From contig NZ_DATLJA010000043.1 of NCBI RefSeq assembly GCF_035539115.1, positions 89,264 through 153,263 on the forward strand: 64,000 nt of DNA. Direction: 5' to 3'. The translations under genes and the position numbers were made by a program. Source of the stretch: Desulfitobacterium_A sp035539115 (GTDB lineage: Bacteria > Bacillota > Desulfitobacteriia > Desulfitobacteriales > Desulfitobacteriaceae). The notes below the pieces were generated by a model. It was not told the DNA's origin and did no database searches. It saw nothing but the letters and a program-made list of their open reading frames with translations. Below, piece after piece: positions 34,957 to 43,871 of the stretch (position 1 is the first letter of the stretch; the number at the start of each line of letters is the position of its first letter).

Positions 34957-34989
34957 AAAGCTAGTGCGTCTTGCGGACTAGCTTTTTTT
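34957..34989 (+). terminator. Intrinsic terminator in the pyrG leader, probable attenuator
   Basis: AAAGCTAGT (34957-34965) and ACTAGCTTT (34977-34985) form a 9-bp stem followed by a T-run. It begins about 12 bases after the predicted transcription start and 105 bases before the pyrG ATG, the layout of the CTP-controlled attenuator of B. subtilis pyrG. The GGGC start sequence used there for reiterative G addition is not evident. Confidence 0.75.
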
Positions 34990-35093
34990 ATGTTTGTTGC
35001 TCCTGTTTTCTTACGAAAGGATAAAGAAAACTTACTTCTGGTGGAGTTTTAAACGTATTTGCTCAGAATTTGGTCGAGAAAGGATAGGGAAAC

Positions 35094-36686
35094 ATGACGA
35101 AGTTTATTTTTGTTACGGGTGGGGTCGTATCCTCTTTAGGCAAGGGGATTACTGCCGCTTCACTGGGGTGCTTGCTAAAGAATAGGGGATTGAAGATTGC
35201 AATTCAGAAGTTTGATCCCTATATTAACATCGATCCAGGAACGATGAGCCCTTACCAACATGGAGAAGTCTTTGTAACCGATGACGGAGCAGAGACTGAC
35301 TTAGATCTGGGTCATTATGAGCGATTTATTGATGTTCCGGTCTCCAAAAGTAGCAATGTGACTACAGGTAAAATCTACTGGTCGGTTATTAACAAAGAAA
35401 GAAAAGGAGATTATCTCGGAGGGACGGTTCAGGTCATTCCGCATATTACCAATGAAATTAAAGAACGGATTTATCGGGTCGCTCGTGAATCTCATCCGGA
35501 TGTTGTCATTACGGAAATTGGTGGAACGGTAGGAGATATTGAATCTCAGCCTTTCTTGGAAGCGATTCGTCAGATGCGGAGCGATCTCGGTCGTGAGAAT
35601 GTGCTCTATCTCCATGTGACCTTAGTACCCTACCTTGCTGCTTCAAGAGAGTTGAAAACAAAGCCTTCCCAACATTCTGTGAAGGAACTGCGTGGTTTGG
35701 GGATTCAGCCCAATGTTTTAGTTTGCCGTGCTGAACATGAGATTTCTGAAGATATGAAGGAAAAATTAGCACTCCTTTGTGATATTGATCGGGAGGCGAT
35801 TGTTCAAACGGTGGATGCACCAACCATTTATGAGGTACCGTTAACCCTTCAAGAAGAGGGTCTCGACGATATTGTGCTTCGCCATTTCGGGTTAGAAGCT
35901 CCTCGGGCGGATATGACCGAGTGGAAGGCGATGGTCGAGCGGATTAAATCACCAACTCGTGAAGTTGAGATTGCAATCGTGGGTAAATATGTTGCGTTAC
36001 CAGATGCTTATCTCAGCGTAGCCGAAGCGCTTCGTCATGCTGCGACCGAGCAATCGACAAAAGTTAAAATCAAGTGGGTAAACTCGGAAGAAATTGAAGA
36101 AAAGTCGGCAGAGGAACTTCTCCAAGGCGTGAAAGGAATTCTTGTACCTGGTGGGTTTGGAAACCGTGGGATTGAAGGGAAAATCGAGGCCATTCGCTAT
36201 GCTCGTGAAAATAAAGTTCCCTTCTTGGGTATTTGTTTAGGTATGCAATGTGCGATTATTGAATTTGCGCGGAATGTCTGTAAAATGGAAGGTGCAAATA
36301 GCACGGAGTTTGATGAGGATACAGCTTATCCGGTCATTGATATTCTGCCTGAACAAAAGGATATTGAAGATAAAGGCGGGACGATGCGCCTTGGACTTTC
36401 TCCCGTGAAATTAGAAGAGGGCAGCAAGGTCTACTCGTCTTATCAAGAAGAAGTAATCTATGAACGCCATCGCCATCGTTATGAAATGAATAACCAGTAT
36501 CGCAAAGAGTTAGAGGATGCTGGGCTGAAATTTTCCGGGACATCACCGGATGGACGCTTGGTCGAGGTCACAGAATATGCGGAACATCCTTGGTTTGTTG
36601 CGTCACAATACCATCCAGAGTTCAAGTCCCGCCCGAATCGTCCCCATCCTCTCTTCAGAGACTTTATTAATGCGGCTCTGAAGTAA
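35094..36686 (+). CDS. pyrG: CTP synthase
   Basis: Makes CTP from UTP, ATP and glutamine. Of the 530 residues, the N-terminal synthase domain (about 1-265) starts FVTGGVVSSLGKGITAASL, with DPYINIDPGTMSPYQHGEVF. The C-terminal class I glutamine amidotransferase (about 290-530) has the nucleophile in GICLGMQCAI and the His-Glu pair in SQYHPEFKSRP. Full-length and intact. It follows rpoE; expression is probably set by the leader terminator at 34957-34989. Confidence 0.97.
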   Translation: MTKFIFVTGGVVSSLGKGITAASLGCLLKNRGLKIAIQKFDPYINIDPGTMSPYQHGEVFVTDDGAETDLDLGHYERFIDVPVSKSSNVTTGKIYWSVINKERKGDYLGGTVQVIPHITNEIKERIYRVARESHPDVVITEIGGTVGDIESQPFLEAIRQMRSDLGRENVLYLHVTLVPYLAASRELKTKPSQHSVKELRGLGIQPNVLVCRAEHEISEDMKEKLALLCDIDREAIVQTVDAPTIYEVPLTLQEEGLDDIVLRHFGLEAPRADMTEWKAMVERIKSPTREVEIAIVGKYVALPDAYLSVAEALRHAATEQSTKVKIKWVNSEEIEEKSAEELLQGVKGILVPGGFGNRGIEGKIEAIRYARENKVPFLGICLGMQCAIIEFARNVCKMEGANSTEFDEDTAYPVIDILPEQKDIEDKGGTMRLGLSPVKLEEGSKVYSSYQEEVIYERHRHRYEMNNQYRKELEDAGLKFSGTSPDGRLVEVTEYAEHPWFVASQYHPEFKSRPNRPHPLFRDFINAALK

Positions 36687-36706
36687 GAAACGAAAACAGC
36701 GTATAC

Positions 36707-36740
36707 TTCCATGGCTTATTAGGCCATGGAATCCTTTTAA
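36707..36740 (+). terminator. Terminator after pyrG
   Basis: TTCCATGGC (36707-36715) and GCCATGGAA (36723-36731) form a perfect 9-bp stem with loop TTATTAG, followed by TCCTTTTAATT. The T-run is interrupted, so strength is uncertain. Confidence 0.7.
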
Positions 36741-36770
36741 TTAGATTTAGTTTGTAAATCTAATTAAAAG
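36734..36770. repeat. Perfect 15-bp A/T-rich inverted repeat
   Basis: CTTTTAATTAGATTT (36734-36748) and its exact complement (36756-36770) with a 7-base loop, directly after the pyrG terminator and 40 bases before the next gene. It could be a second terminator or an operator for the FemX-like gene. Confidence 0.5.
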
Positions 36771-36809
36771 GCAAGAATTTACTTAGATCAATTTTGGAGG
36801 CTGAAAGGA

Positions 36810-37904
36810 ATGCCCTATACTGCGCGATGGATAGATCAAATGGAAAAGGATCGTTTTAACGAATTTATGGCTCGCCATCCCAAAGGTCATGTTTTACAAA
36901 CCTGGGAATGGGGAGAACTCAAAAGCCAGACAGGCTGGCATCCCTGGCGGCTTATTCTAGAAGATAACGGAGAGATTGTGGCTGCGGTTTCGATCTTGGA
37001 ACGTAAACTCCCGGTGGTTGGAATTCCTATTTTTTATGCGTCTCGAGGTCCAGTATTAGCTTGGCAGGATGAAAAGTTATTTGATGCACTCTTAGCCGAA
37101 GTAAAGAATTTGGCCCAGAAACGGGGGGCGATTTTTCTAAAAGTTGACCCGGATATTCCCTCATCTGAGCAACAGCTGGAGAATTATTTACGCTCATGTG
37201 GATTTATATCGGCAGATACGGGAAAAGGATTTGAGGGCGTTCAACCAAAATATGTTTTCCGTTTGGATATTTCTCCAGACGAAGAGACTTTACTTAAGCA
37301 AATGCATCAGAAGACTCGCTATAATGTGAGACTCGCTCAGAAAAAGGGAGTAACAACTCGGATCGGGACTAAGGAAGACCTTCCGGCATTTTATCGTGTG
37401 CTTAAAGAAACGACCGAGCGGGATCGTTTCCTCGTCCGTTCTTACTCCTACTTTGAAGATATGTATGATTTGCTCTATCCCGCTGGACTAACGGAACTCT
37501 TTCTTGCTGAGTATGAGGGCGAGATTGTTTCTGGAACCCTTGCCTTAATCATCGGCAAGAAAGCGTGGTATTTGTATGGGGCATCTTCTAACGAGCACAG
37601 AAATGTTATGCCCAATTACTTGATCCAGTGGGAAATGATTCGCTGGGCTAAATCCAAGGGGTGTACCCTTTATGATTTCCGAGGCGTACCAGGTCATTTA
37701 ACCGAAGATAATCCACTTTATGGACTTTACCGTTTTAAGAAAGGATTTAACGGTGAGTATACCGAGTTTGTCGGTGAATGGGATTTAGTCTACCGACCCT
37801 TTGTGTATTATCTCTGGACGCATTTAGAACCGGTATACTCGGATGTTGTTAAAGGGATTATTGGTAAAATTCGGCGTGCTGGAAAAAAACAGAGCAACCA
37901 ATAA
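36810..37904 (+). CDS. FemABX-type peptidoglycan bridge aminoacyltransferase
   Basis: Member of the FemA/FemX/MurM family, which uses aminoacyl-tRNA to add amino acids to lipid II in cell-wall interpeptide bridges. The 364-residue protein has two GNAT-like domains. Visible points are HVLQTWEWGELKSQTGW near the start, the tract KQMHQKTRYNVRLAQKKGV (about 165-185) that precedes the second domain, and LYDFRGVPG with YGLYRFKKGFNGEYTEFVGE near the end, a family signature. The ATG follows TTTTGGAGG. alr, also a cell-wall gene, follows after 15 bases. Which amino acid is used cannot be told. Confidence 0.88.
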   Translation: MPYTARWIDQMEKDRFNEFMARHPKGHVLQTWEWGELKSQTGWHPWRLILEDNGEIVAAVSILERKLPVVGIPIFYASRGPVLAWQDEKLFDALLAEVKNLAQKRGAIFLKVDPDIPSSEQQLENYLRSCGFISADTGKGFEGVQPKYVFRLDISPDEETLLKQMHQKTRYNVRLAQKKGVTTRIGTKEDLPAFYRVLKETTERDRFLVRSYSYFEDMYDLLYPAGLTELFLAEYEGEIVSGTLALIIGKKAWYLYGASSNEHRNVMPNYLIQWEMIRWAKSKGCTLYDFRGVPGHLTEDNPLYGLYRFKKGFNGEYTEFVGEWDLVYRPFVYYLWTHLEPVYSDVVKGIIGKIRRAGKKQSNQ

Positions 37905-37919
37905 GGAAGGTGCAGAGGA

Positions 37920-39116
37920 TTGAGCGCGACTTGGATTGAGGTTGATTTAGATGCCATCTTAAATAACTATCAGGAAATTGTGAGTCATCTTCAGCCCCAA
38001 AGCCGACTGATGGCCGTTGTGAAGGCAGATGCTTATGGCATGGGGGCAGTAGAGGTTGCCCGCGTTCTCCAAGAGGCAGGTTGCGAAGCGTTTGCGGTAA
38101 CAACGGTTTCCGAAGGCGTTATTCTGCGTGAACGGGGCATTGACGCGCCAATTCTTGTGCTGGGTCCTGTCTTGAAGGACGAATTTGCCGAAGCACTCCA
38201 AGCAAATCTGCTGTTAGCTCTCTCTAGTTTAGAACAAATTTCAGATTTGGAGCAGACCGCTTTAACCTTAGGGAAGGAAGCCCAAGTCCATATTAAGTTG
38301 GAGACAGGTATGGGTCGAACTGGCTTCTTTTATGAAGACTTAGAAGACCTGGCTCAAGCGCTTGGAGAATGTTCGCACGTCAAGAGCGTAGGAATATTTA
38401 CCCACTTTGCGCGCGGGGCGCAAAGGGATCGCAACTATACCCAAGAACAGTACACCCGTTTTCAAAGGGGTGTGACGCGGTTAGAAGAATTAGGTGTAAG
38501 TGGGCTGTTAAAACATGTCTGTAATAGTGCCGCTTTCCTGGACTACCCGGAATGGCATCATGATTTTGTTCGGATAGGAACTCTACTGATTGGGCATGTC
38601 CCGGCACCAAGGTTCGCGGGCAAGCTAAGACTTAGGGATCCTTGGGTTGCTAAAACCCAGATTGTTCATCTCCGAAAAGTACCAAAAGGAACTTTTGCAG
38701 GATACCAAAGTATTTACCGAACGAAGAAAGATACGCAGCTTGCCGTTATACCCGTTGGGTATGCCGATGGATTTGGGTTGATACCTCATCTGGTTCCTCA
38801 AGGGCTTTGGGATTTTATCAAAATTGTGATTAAAAATTTTCTCGCACTTTTTGGGGTTTATTTAGGAGGAGAGATTGTAACGCTAGGAGGTCGCACCGTG
38901 CCTGTTGCAGGAAAGGTAGGGATGCAACTGACGATCTTGGACGTTGGCGATAATCCTTGCCAGCTGGGGGATGAGGTCGTAATTCCGCTGCGAAGGACGT
39001 TAGCGAACCCTCGGATCACCCGGATCTACCGCAGAGAAAAAAGAATCTTCTTGAAACGGGAGATGAAAGAAGGATTCCTACCTCTTTATCCAGAATATGC
39101 TAATGATGATCTTTAG
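37920..39116 (+). CDS. alr: Alanine racemase
   Basis: PLP enzyme converting L- to D-alanine for the cell wall. In the 398-residue protein the PLP lysine lies in AVVKADAYGMGA (about 33-44); GYQSIYRTKKDT holds the region of the second catalytic base (tyrosine), and VPVAGKVGMQLTILDVGD is the C-terminal strand normally written CMD. Here the D is replaced by Q-L, and an extra hydrophobic segment (about 290-310, FIKIVIKNFLALFGVYLGG) precedes it, so the protein is somewhat unusual for the family. TTG start with AAGGAAGGTG upstream. It follows the FemX-like gene. Confidence 0.88.
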   Translation: MSATWIEVDLDAILNNYQEIVSHLQPQSRLMAVVKADAYGMGAVEVARVLQEAGCEAFAVTTVSEGVILRERGIDAPILVLGPVLKDEFAEALQANLLLALSSLEQISDLEQTALTLGKEAQVHIKLETGMGRTGFFYEDLEDLAQALGECSHVKSVGIFTHFARGAQRDRNYTQEQYTRFQRGVTRLEELGVSGLLKHVCNSAAFLDYPEWHHDFVRIGTLLIGHVPAPRFAGKLRLRDPWVAKTQIVHLRKVPKGTFAGYQSIYRTKKDTQLAVIPVGYADGFGLIPHLVPQGLWDFIKIVIKNFLALFGVYLGGEIVTLGGRTVPVAGKVGMQLTILDVGDNPCQLGDEVVIPLRRTLANPRITRIYRREKRIFLKREMKEGFLPLYPEYANDDL

Positions 39117-39131
39117 TGAAAGGGTGAGAGT

Positions 39132-39518
39132 ATGGCTAATATTCTGGTTGTTGATGATCAGCTAGGGGTTAGGCGGTTACTTTATGAGACTTTTCGTGAA
39201 GAACAGCACGAAGTACTAATGGCAGCGAACGGTAAGGAAGCACTTAAGATTCTTGAGAATTTTATCCCAGATCTTATCTTGATGGATATGAAGATGCCGG
39301 GTATGAATGGGATTGATACGCTGCGACAGATTCGGTCGTTTAACAAGGAAGTGAGTGTCATTATGATGACTGCCTATGGAGATGCTCAAAATTTGGAGCA
39401 GGCTCGAGAATTAGGGGTTCTTCATTACATGGGCAAACCGTTTGATCTGTTCGAGCTCAGGGATCGTGTGCGCGACATTTTAGCGCATAAGCAGACTAAG
39501 TCTTCACCTAGTCTTTAA
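39132..39518 (+). CDS. spo0F: Spo0F-like single-domain response regulator
   Basis: A 128-residue stand-alone receiver domain that passes phosphate in a relay, as Spo0F does in sporulation. Conserved points are NILVVDDQLGVRRLLYE (acidic pocket), LILMDMKMPG (phosphorylated aspartate, about 54), VIMMTAYG (Thr) and YMGKPFD (Lys). There is no output domain. A position near fba and fsa, downstream of pyrG, is the one spo0F takes in Bacillus (pyrG-spo0F-fba), which supports the name. AGGGTGAGAG precedes the ATG; a terminator follows. Confidence 0.85.
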   Translation: MANILVVDDQLGVRRLLYETFREEQHEVLMAANGKEALKILENFIPDLILMDMKMPGMNGIDTLRQIRSFNKEVSVIMMTAYGDAQNLEQARELGVLHYMGKPFDLFELRDRVRDILAHKQTKSSPSL

Positions 39519-39529
39519 TAAAAAGAAAC

Positions 39530-39571
39530 AGCATCAATTGTAATGAGTATGTTTATTGGTGTTTTTTTTTT
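39530..39571 (+). terminator. Terminator after spo0F
   Basis: CATCAAT (39532-39538) pairs with ATTGGTG (39555-39561) around a 16-base loop and is followed by about ten T. Confidence 0.7.
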
Positions 39572-39709
39572 CACTATATGTTTTCCACTTTAACTATTTA
39601 GAAGAAATTAAAAATAACAAAACAGTGATTAAGTAATCCTTTATTGGGTTAAGTAAAATAATATACTTGCTTAAAAAGCTCTATCTCAGAATAGCTTGAG
39701 CTTACGCAA

Positions 39710-39738
39710 ACTGGCATCGCTTTTCATGCGGTGTCAGT
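39710..39738. other. Hairpin in the 370-bp gap before the CpXC gene
   Basis: ACTGGCATCGC (39710-39720) and GCGGTGTCAGT (39728-39738) form an 11-bp stem with two G-U pairs and loop TTTTCAT. TTCTGTTTTAATTTA follows, so it may act as a weak terminator. Nothing else is recognisable between 39572 and 39892. Confidence 0.5.
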
Positions 39739-39892
39739 TCTGTTTTAATTTATAAATTCTACAATAGGTAGGGTTCCGTTCATAATGGAAGGTCTTTTTC
39801 TATATATTTCGATGATCTTTTTTTTGCCTTAATTGATGCAGGAAAACACCGACCTATGACGAAGTATAGTTCAGTAGAAAGAGGTGGGAATT

Positions 39893-40567
39893 ATGATCCT
39901 GACGACTCATACGTCAGTGGCCATCCAATGCCCAAAATGTGGTGAACTAGAGTTTCACGCCCTTTCTCTTTTTGCTTTCGCAGGCAAAGGGCGTGAAAAT
40001 TTATATTGCCATTGTGGTGAATTGCTATTATCGGTAGCAAGTCGTGATCACCAGCATTTTAACGTTTCGTATCACTGTGCATTCTGTGGCGGAGTACACT
40101 ATCTGCGGTTAAAACGCAGTGCGATTTGGGGAAAAGCAGCATTGCCGCTGATCTGCCCGGAGGTTGAAGCTTCGACAGGTTTTATCGGGCCAAAACAAAA
40201 AGTTACCCAGGCTTGTCATGAACGGGAAAAGTCCATCAGTGAATTGGCGGCAGAGCTGGGCTATGAAGAAGAGTTTGAGAATCCTGAAGTCATGTTAAGT
40301 CTTTTGGATCATCTTCATGATCTGGCTAAGGATGGGAGCTTGGAATGCGGCTGTGGTAACAGGCACCTATCTTTCGAATTATTGCCTGATCGAGTCGAGC
40401 TTTATTGTGAAGAGTGTGAAGCAGTGGGCGTGATTTATGGAGATAGCACAGAACATATTCGTATTTTCGAAGGAATGATGTCCCTCAAATTAGAAGAGAA
40501 TAAGACATGGTTAATTAATAGTCCCCAACGGGCTCATCAGCTCGCGAAGGCGAATGAGGAGGAATAA
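39893..40567 (+). CDS. CpXC-type zinc-ribbon protein of unknown function
   Basis: A 224-residue protein with several cysteine pairs: CPKCGELEF, YCHCGELL, CAFCGGVHYLRL, CGCGNRHLSFELL and CEECEA. These suggest two or three zinc ribbons: a CpXC-like N-terminal part, a helical middle with a predicted Glu-rich segment, and a C-terminal ribbon. The ATG at 39893 has AGAGGTGG upstream; the GTG three codons before is less likely. It ends just before fba, whose ribosome site overlaps its last codons. Function unknown; similar proteins precede fba in related Clostridia. Confidence 0.7.
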   Translation: MILTTHTSVAIQCPKCGELEFHALSLFAFAGKGRENLYCHCGELLLSVASRDHQHFNVSYHCAFCGGVHYLRLKRSAIWGKAALPLICPEVEASTGFIGPKQKVTQACHEREKSISELAAELGYEEEFENPEVMLSLLDHLHDLAKDGSLECGCGNRHLSFELLPDRVELYCEECEAVGVIYGDSTEHIRIFEGMMSLKLEENKTWLINSPQRAHQLAKANEEE

Positions 40568-40571
40568 AATT

Positions 40572-41429
40572 ATGAGTCTAGTTCCTATTGCAGAACTGCT
40601 GCAGAAGGCACAACAAGGACATTATGCTGTGGGTGCTTTTAACTGCAATAATATGGAGATTGTTCAAGCTATTGTGGCAGCGGCTGAGGCGGAAAAGTCG
40701 CCTGTTATTATTCAGGCGAGCCAAGGTGCGATTAAATATGCGGGAATAGAGTATATCTCGGCATTAACCCGGTTAGCGGCTGAAAAGGCAAGTGTCCCGG
40801 TTGCTTTGCATTTAGATCATGGAACAAGCTTTGCTCAAGTGGTGCAATGTATCCGTAACGGTTTTAGTTCAGTCATGATTGATGGTTCTAAGCTTTCCCT
40901 TGAAGAAAATATTGCCTTGACCAATAAGGTCATCGAAGTGGCTCATCCAATAGGAGTCTCCGTTGAAGCTGAACTCGGGAAAATCGGTGGAACCGAGGAT
41001 GATATTTCTGTGAGCGAGCGTGAAGCGCTCTTTACAGATCCTAGCGAGGCAGAACGCTTTGTCAAGGAGGCCCCAGTAGACGCCCTGGCTATTGCGATTG
41101 GAACAGCACATGGTCAATATAAAGGAGTACCTAAACTTGATTTTGAGCGTTTGAAAGAGATAAGGAAACGGGTTAACACTCCGATTGTTCTTCATGGTTC
41201 TTCAGGTGTCCCAGAGGAGGCAATTCGTGAAGCTGTTTCTTTAGGTGTTTGCAAGGTCAATATTGATACAAATATCCGCGAAGCGTTTGTGGCTGCCGCA
41301 CGTCAAGTGTTAGCGCAGAATCCGAAGGAAATTGATCCACGCAAGATGCTTGGCCCAGCCCGGGAAGCAACAATTATAATCATTCGCGAGAAGATTCGGA
41401 TTTTTGGTAGCAATGGTAAGGCTAAATAG
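40572..41429 (+). CDS. fba: Fructose-1,6-bisphosphate aldolase, class II
   Basis: Zinc-dependent glycolytic/gluconeogenic aldolase, interconverting fructose-1,6-bisphosphate with two triose phosphates. In 285 residues it shows the zinc-site motif LHLDHGTSF, EAELGKIGGTEDD, GTAHGQYKG and the phosphate/Zn motif VLHGSSGVP, then NIDTNIRE. The ATG at 40572 is chosen for the GAGGAGG site ten bases upstream; an ATG six codons earlier lies inside that ribosome site. fsa follows after 15 bases. Confidence 0.96.
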   Translation: MSLVPIAELLQKAQQGHYAVGAFNCNNMEIVQAIVAAAEAEKSPVIIQASQGAIKYAGIEYISALTRLAAEKASVPVALHLDHGTSFAQVVQCIRNGFSSVMIDGSKLSLEENIALTNKVIEVAHPIGVSVEAELGKIGGTEDDISVSEREALFTDPSEAERFVKEAPVDALAIAIGTAHGQYKGVPKLDFERLKEIRKRVNTPIVLHGSSGVPEEAIREAVSLGVCKVNIDTNIREAFVAAARQVLAQNPKEIDPRKMLGPAREATIIIIREKIRIFGSNGKAK

Positions 41430-41444
41430 GAGGATGAACTACTG

Positions 41445-42086
41445 ATGCAATTTTTTCTAGACTCTGCGAACCTGGATGAAATCAAGCAAGCGTGGAATAT
41501 GGGGGTTATCGCTGGAGTAACCACAAACCCTAGCTTGGTTGCCAAAGAGGGAAAAGACTTTCACGCCTTACTTCAAGAGCTAGTGAAAGTGGTGGATGGG
41601 CCGATTAGCGCCGAAGTTATTGCGCTTGACATGAACGGAATGCTTAAAGAAGCACGAGAACTGGCCGGAATGCACAAGAATATCGTGGTGAAAATTCCCA
41701 TGACGGAAGAGGGTTTGAAGTCGGTTAAGGTCCTCAACCAAGAAGGAATTCATACGAACGTGACCCTGATTTTCAGTGCGGTTCAGGCGTTACTCGCTGC
41801 TCGGGCAGGTGCAACTTATGTCAGTCCTTTTTTGGGCCGCTTAGATGATATCGGGGAAAATGGGCTGAACTTAGTGGAAGAAATCTGTGATATTTTCAGT
41901 ATTCATGCGATCGATACGAAAGTGATTGCCGCGAGTATACGGAATCCGGTGCATGTGACTGAATCGGCGAAACTGGGAGTTGATTTTGCCACCGTTCCCT
42001 TTAAGGTTTTACGTCAGCTTTTCAAGCATCCACTGACCGATGCTGGGATTGAGAAGTTCTTAGCAGATTGGAAAAAACTCGGATAA
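41445..42086 (+). CDS. fsa: Transaldolase-like fructose-6-phosphate aldolase
   Basis: Short-form transaldolase (TalC/FSA subfamily), 213 residues, moving dihydroxyacetone units between sugar phosphates in the cytosol. Motifs are FLDSANLDEIKQAWNMG and GVTTNPSLVAKEG at the start, the Schiff-base lysine in IVVKIPMTEEGLKS (about 86), and GRLDDIGENG. Full-length. It is in an operon with fba, and glpX follows beyond the repeat cluster, giving a carbon-metabolism block. It could have transaldolase rather than F6P-aldolase activity. Confidence 0.93.
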   Translation: MQFFLDSANLDEIKQAWNMGVIAGVTTNPSLVAKEGKDFHALLQELVKVVDGPISAEVIALDMNGMLKEARELAGMHKNIVVKIPMTEEGLKSVKVLNQEGIHTNVTLIFSAVQALLAARAGATYVSPFLGRLDDIGENGLNLVEEICDIFSIHAIDTKVIAASIRNPVHVTESAKLGVDFATVPFKVLRQLFKHPLTDAGIEKFLADWKKLG

Positions 42087-42092
42087 TCAGTA

Positions 42093-42120
42093 AAAGGTCC
42101 CTTTTGCGAAAGGGATCTTT
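42093..42120 (+). terminator. Terminator after fsa
   Basis: AAAGGTCCCTTT (42093-42104) pairs with AAAGGGATCTTT (42109-42120) through a TGCG loop, with one G-U pair; CGTTTGT follows. The repeat cluster starts right after it. Confidence 0.75.
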
Positions 42121-42123
42121 CGT

Positions 42124-42600
42124 TTGTACTAACAGAAAGTATAAGTCTGGGGGCAGATAGTATAAGTGCAACCAGCGGCTTTCGTTTTCCTACGATGAAT
42201 GTATTTAAGTCCGGCAGGATAAGTGCAACTAGGGCTTCTGCCTTCGCTTTGCTTGGCACAAGCCAAGTTTTCTTTATCCTACGATGAATGCGGTTAAGTT
42301 CGGCAGGATAAGGCAACTAGGGCTACCACCTTCGCTCGGGCTTGGTGCTAGCCAAGTTTTCTTTATCCTACGATGCAAGTGGTTAAGTCCGGCAGGATAA
42401 GGCAACTAGGGCTACCACCTTCGCTCGGGCTTGGTGCTAGCCAAGTTTTCTTTATCGCTAAAGCTCGGCGAAAGCCGGGTTTTCTTTATACTAACAGAAA
42501 GTATAAGTTTTGGGCAGATAGCATAAGTACAACTAAGGCTTCCGCCTACGCTAGAGGCTTGGCGCAAGCCAAGTTTTCTTTATTCGTCTTCGCTAACGCT
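42124..42600 (+). repeat. Intergenic repeat cluster 1 (structured 77-90 bp units)
   Basis: The cluster opens with a leader motif (TACTAACAGAAAGTATAAG, then GGGCAGATAGTATAAGTG). Three units follow about 90 bp apart, each with CGGCAGGATAAG (near 42215, 42304 and 42394), GCAACTAGGGC and a CTTGG...CCAAG hairpin ending TTTTCTTTATC. A second leader copy is at about 42483. In each unit TTATCCT and AGGATAA can pair. Small open frames here are by-products of the repeats. The same family is found at 49.8, 51.2 and 63.6 kb. Confidence 0.85.
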
Positions 42601-42750
42601 AACAAGGAAGACCCATTGGGTCTTCACTATTTACCTTGAAACTCCCGAAAAAGTATGGCACAATAAGAGTAAATCAAACAAATATGATGAACAAATAAGT
42701 TTTGTTTACCGGATATTTTGATTATAAAAATATGAAAGCGAGGGATCATC

Positions 42751-43743
42751 TTGGAAAGAGAGCTAACGATGGAATTTGCCCGGGTTACGGAGGCAGCCGC
42801 TTTAGCATCTGCTCGTTGGGTTGGTCGTGGAAATAAGGAAGCTGCAGATGATGCGGCTGTTGAGGCTATGCGTTCTGTCTTTGATACCATTCATATGAGC
42901 GGTACGGTGGTTATTGGTGAGGGAGAAATGGATGAAGCACCCATGCTTTATATTGGGGAGCGTGTGGGAACGGGAGATGCGCCTGAACTTGATGTAGCAG
43001 TTGACCCCTTAGAGGGGACGAATAGCGTTGCAAAAGGTGTAGCGGGAGCGATTGCTGTTGTGGCCATCGCTCAAAAAGGTGGACTCCTGCATGCACCAGA
43101 TATGTATATGGATAAAATTGCGGTTGGTCCAGCTGCCAGGGGAAGGATTCACCTTGATGCCCCGGTTCTGGAAAACCTGACCAATGTGGCTCAAGCTCTA
43201 GGTAAAAGTATTGATGATTTGACTGTTGTTATTTTGGATCGTCCACGGCATCAAAAGTTAATTCAAAATGTACGAGATGCGGGTGCTAGAATTCGTCTCA
43301 TTTCTGATGGTGATGTTTCTCCAGCCGTCGCTTGTGGCATTGAGGGAAGTGGCGTGGATATTATGATGGGTGTCGGAGGTGCCCCAGAAGGAGTTCTAGC
43401 AGCAGCAGCCCTGCGTTGTTTAGGTGGGGAGATGCAAGGTCGGCTCTGGCCGGAAAATGAAGCCGATATTCTGCGAGCTAAGGCTTTAGGGATCGTAGAT
43501 GTGAACAAACTTCTTACCTTGGATGATTTAGTTCGGTCTGACGATGTTTTTTTTGCCGCCACAGGAATTACGGAAGGCCCGCTCCTACGGAGCGTGAATT
43601 TCACCGCTCAAGGCGCTTTAACCCATACGGTCGTGATGCGGGGACAGACCGGAACAGTTCGTTTTATTGAAGCCCAGCATCGGTTCGATAAGAAGCCTCA
43701 TTATGCGATGAAGGGTGTTTTACAAGAAAACACTCGGGAGTAA
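42751..43743 (+). CDS. glpX: Fructose-1,6-bisphosphatase, class II
   Basis: Gluconeogenic phosphatase of the GlpX type, 330 residues. Metal and substrate motifs are VVIGEGEMDEAPMLYIGE (about 51-68) and DVAVDPLEGTNSVAKG (about 81-96), with GIEGSGVDIMMGVGGAPEGV further on. The TTG at 42751 is taken as start since MERELTMEFARVTEAAALAS is the normal family N-terminus and GCGAGGGA lies eight bases upstream; an ATG six codons on is possible. A hairpin follows at 43758-43780. Confidence 0.95.
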   Translation: MERELTMEFARVTEAAALASARWVGRGNKEAADDAAVEAMRSVFDTIHMSGTVVIGEGEMDEAPMLYIGERVGTGDAPELDVAVDPLEGTNSVAKGVAGAIAVVAIAQKGGLLHAPDMYMDKIAVGPAARGRIHLDAPVLENLTNVAQALGKSIDDLTVVILDRPRHQKLIQNVRDAGARIRLISDGDVSPAVACGIEGSGVDIMMGVGGAPEGVLAAAALRCLGGEMQGRLWPENEADILRAKALGIVDVNKLLTLDDLVRSDDVFFAATGITEGPLLRSVNFTAQGALTHTVVMRGQTGTVRFIEAQHRFDKKPHYAMKGVLQENTRE

Positions 43744-43757
43744 AGAGAACTTTCTTC

Positions 43758-43784
43758 AGGTGGAGTTTCATACTCCACCTTTGC
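43758..43784 (+). terminator. Hairpin after glpX
   Basis: AGGTGGAGT (43758-43766) and ACTCCACCT (43772-43780) form a perfect 9-bp stem with a 5-base loop. Only two T follow before GCGTATTT, so it is a weak or partial terminator. Confidence 0.6.
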
Positions 43785-43871
43785 GTATTTATTACCTGGG
43801 GTTTGGAAAGAATAACTTAGAATGCCTTTTAGGGCAAATTGATTTTTTCAACCTCGAGGTGGTTTAGAAGA

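Noticed and set aside
42014..42640. Open frames inside repeat clusters (also near 51114-51398 and 63763-63945), with repeated basic peptides
   Set aside because: They follow the repeat units exactly, have no ribosome site, and change frame between clusters. They are by-products of the repeats.
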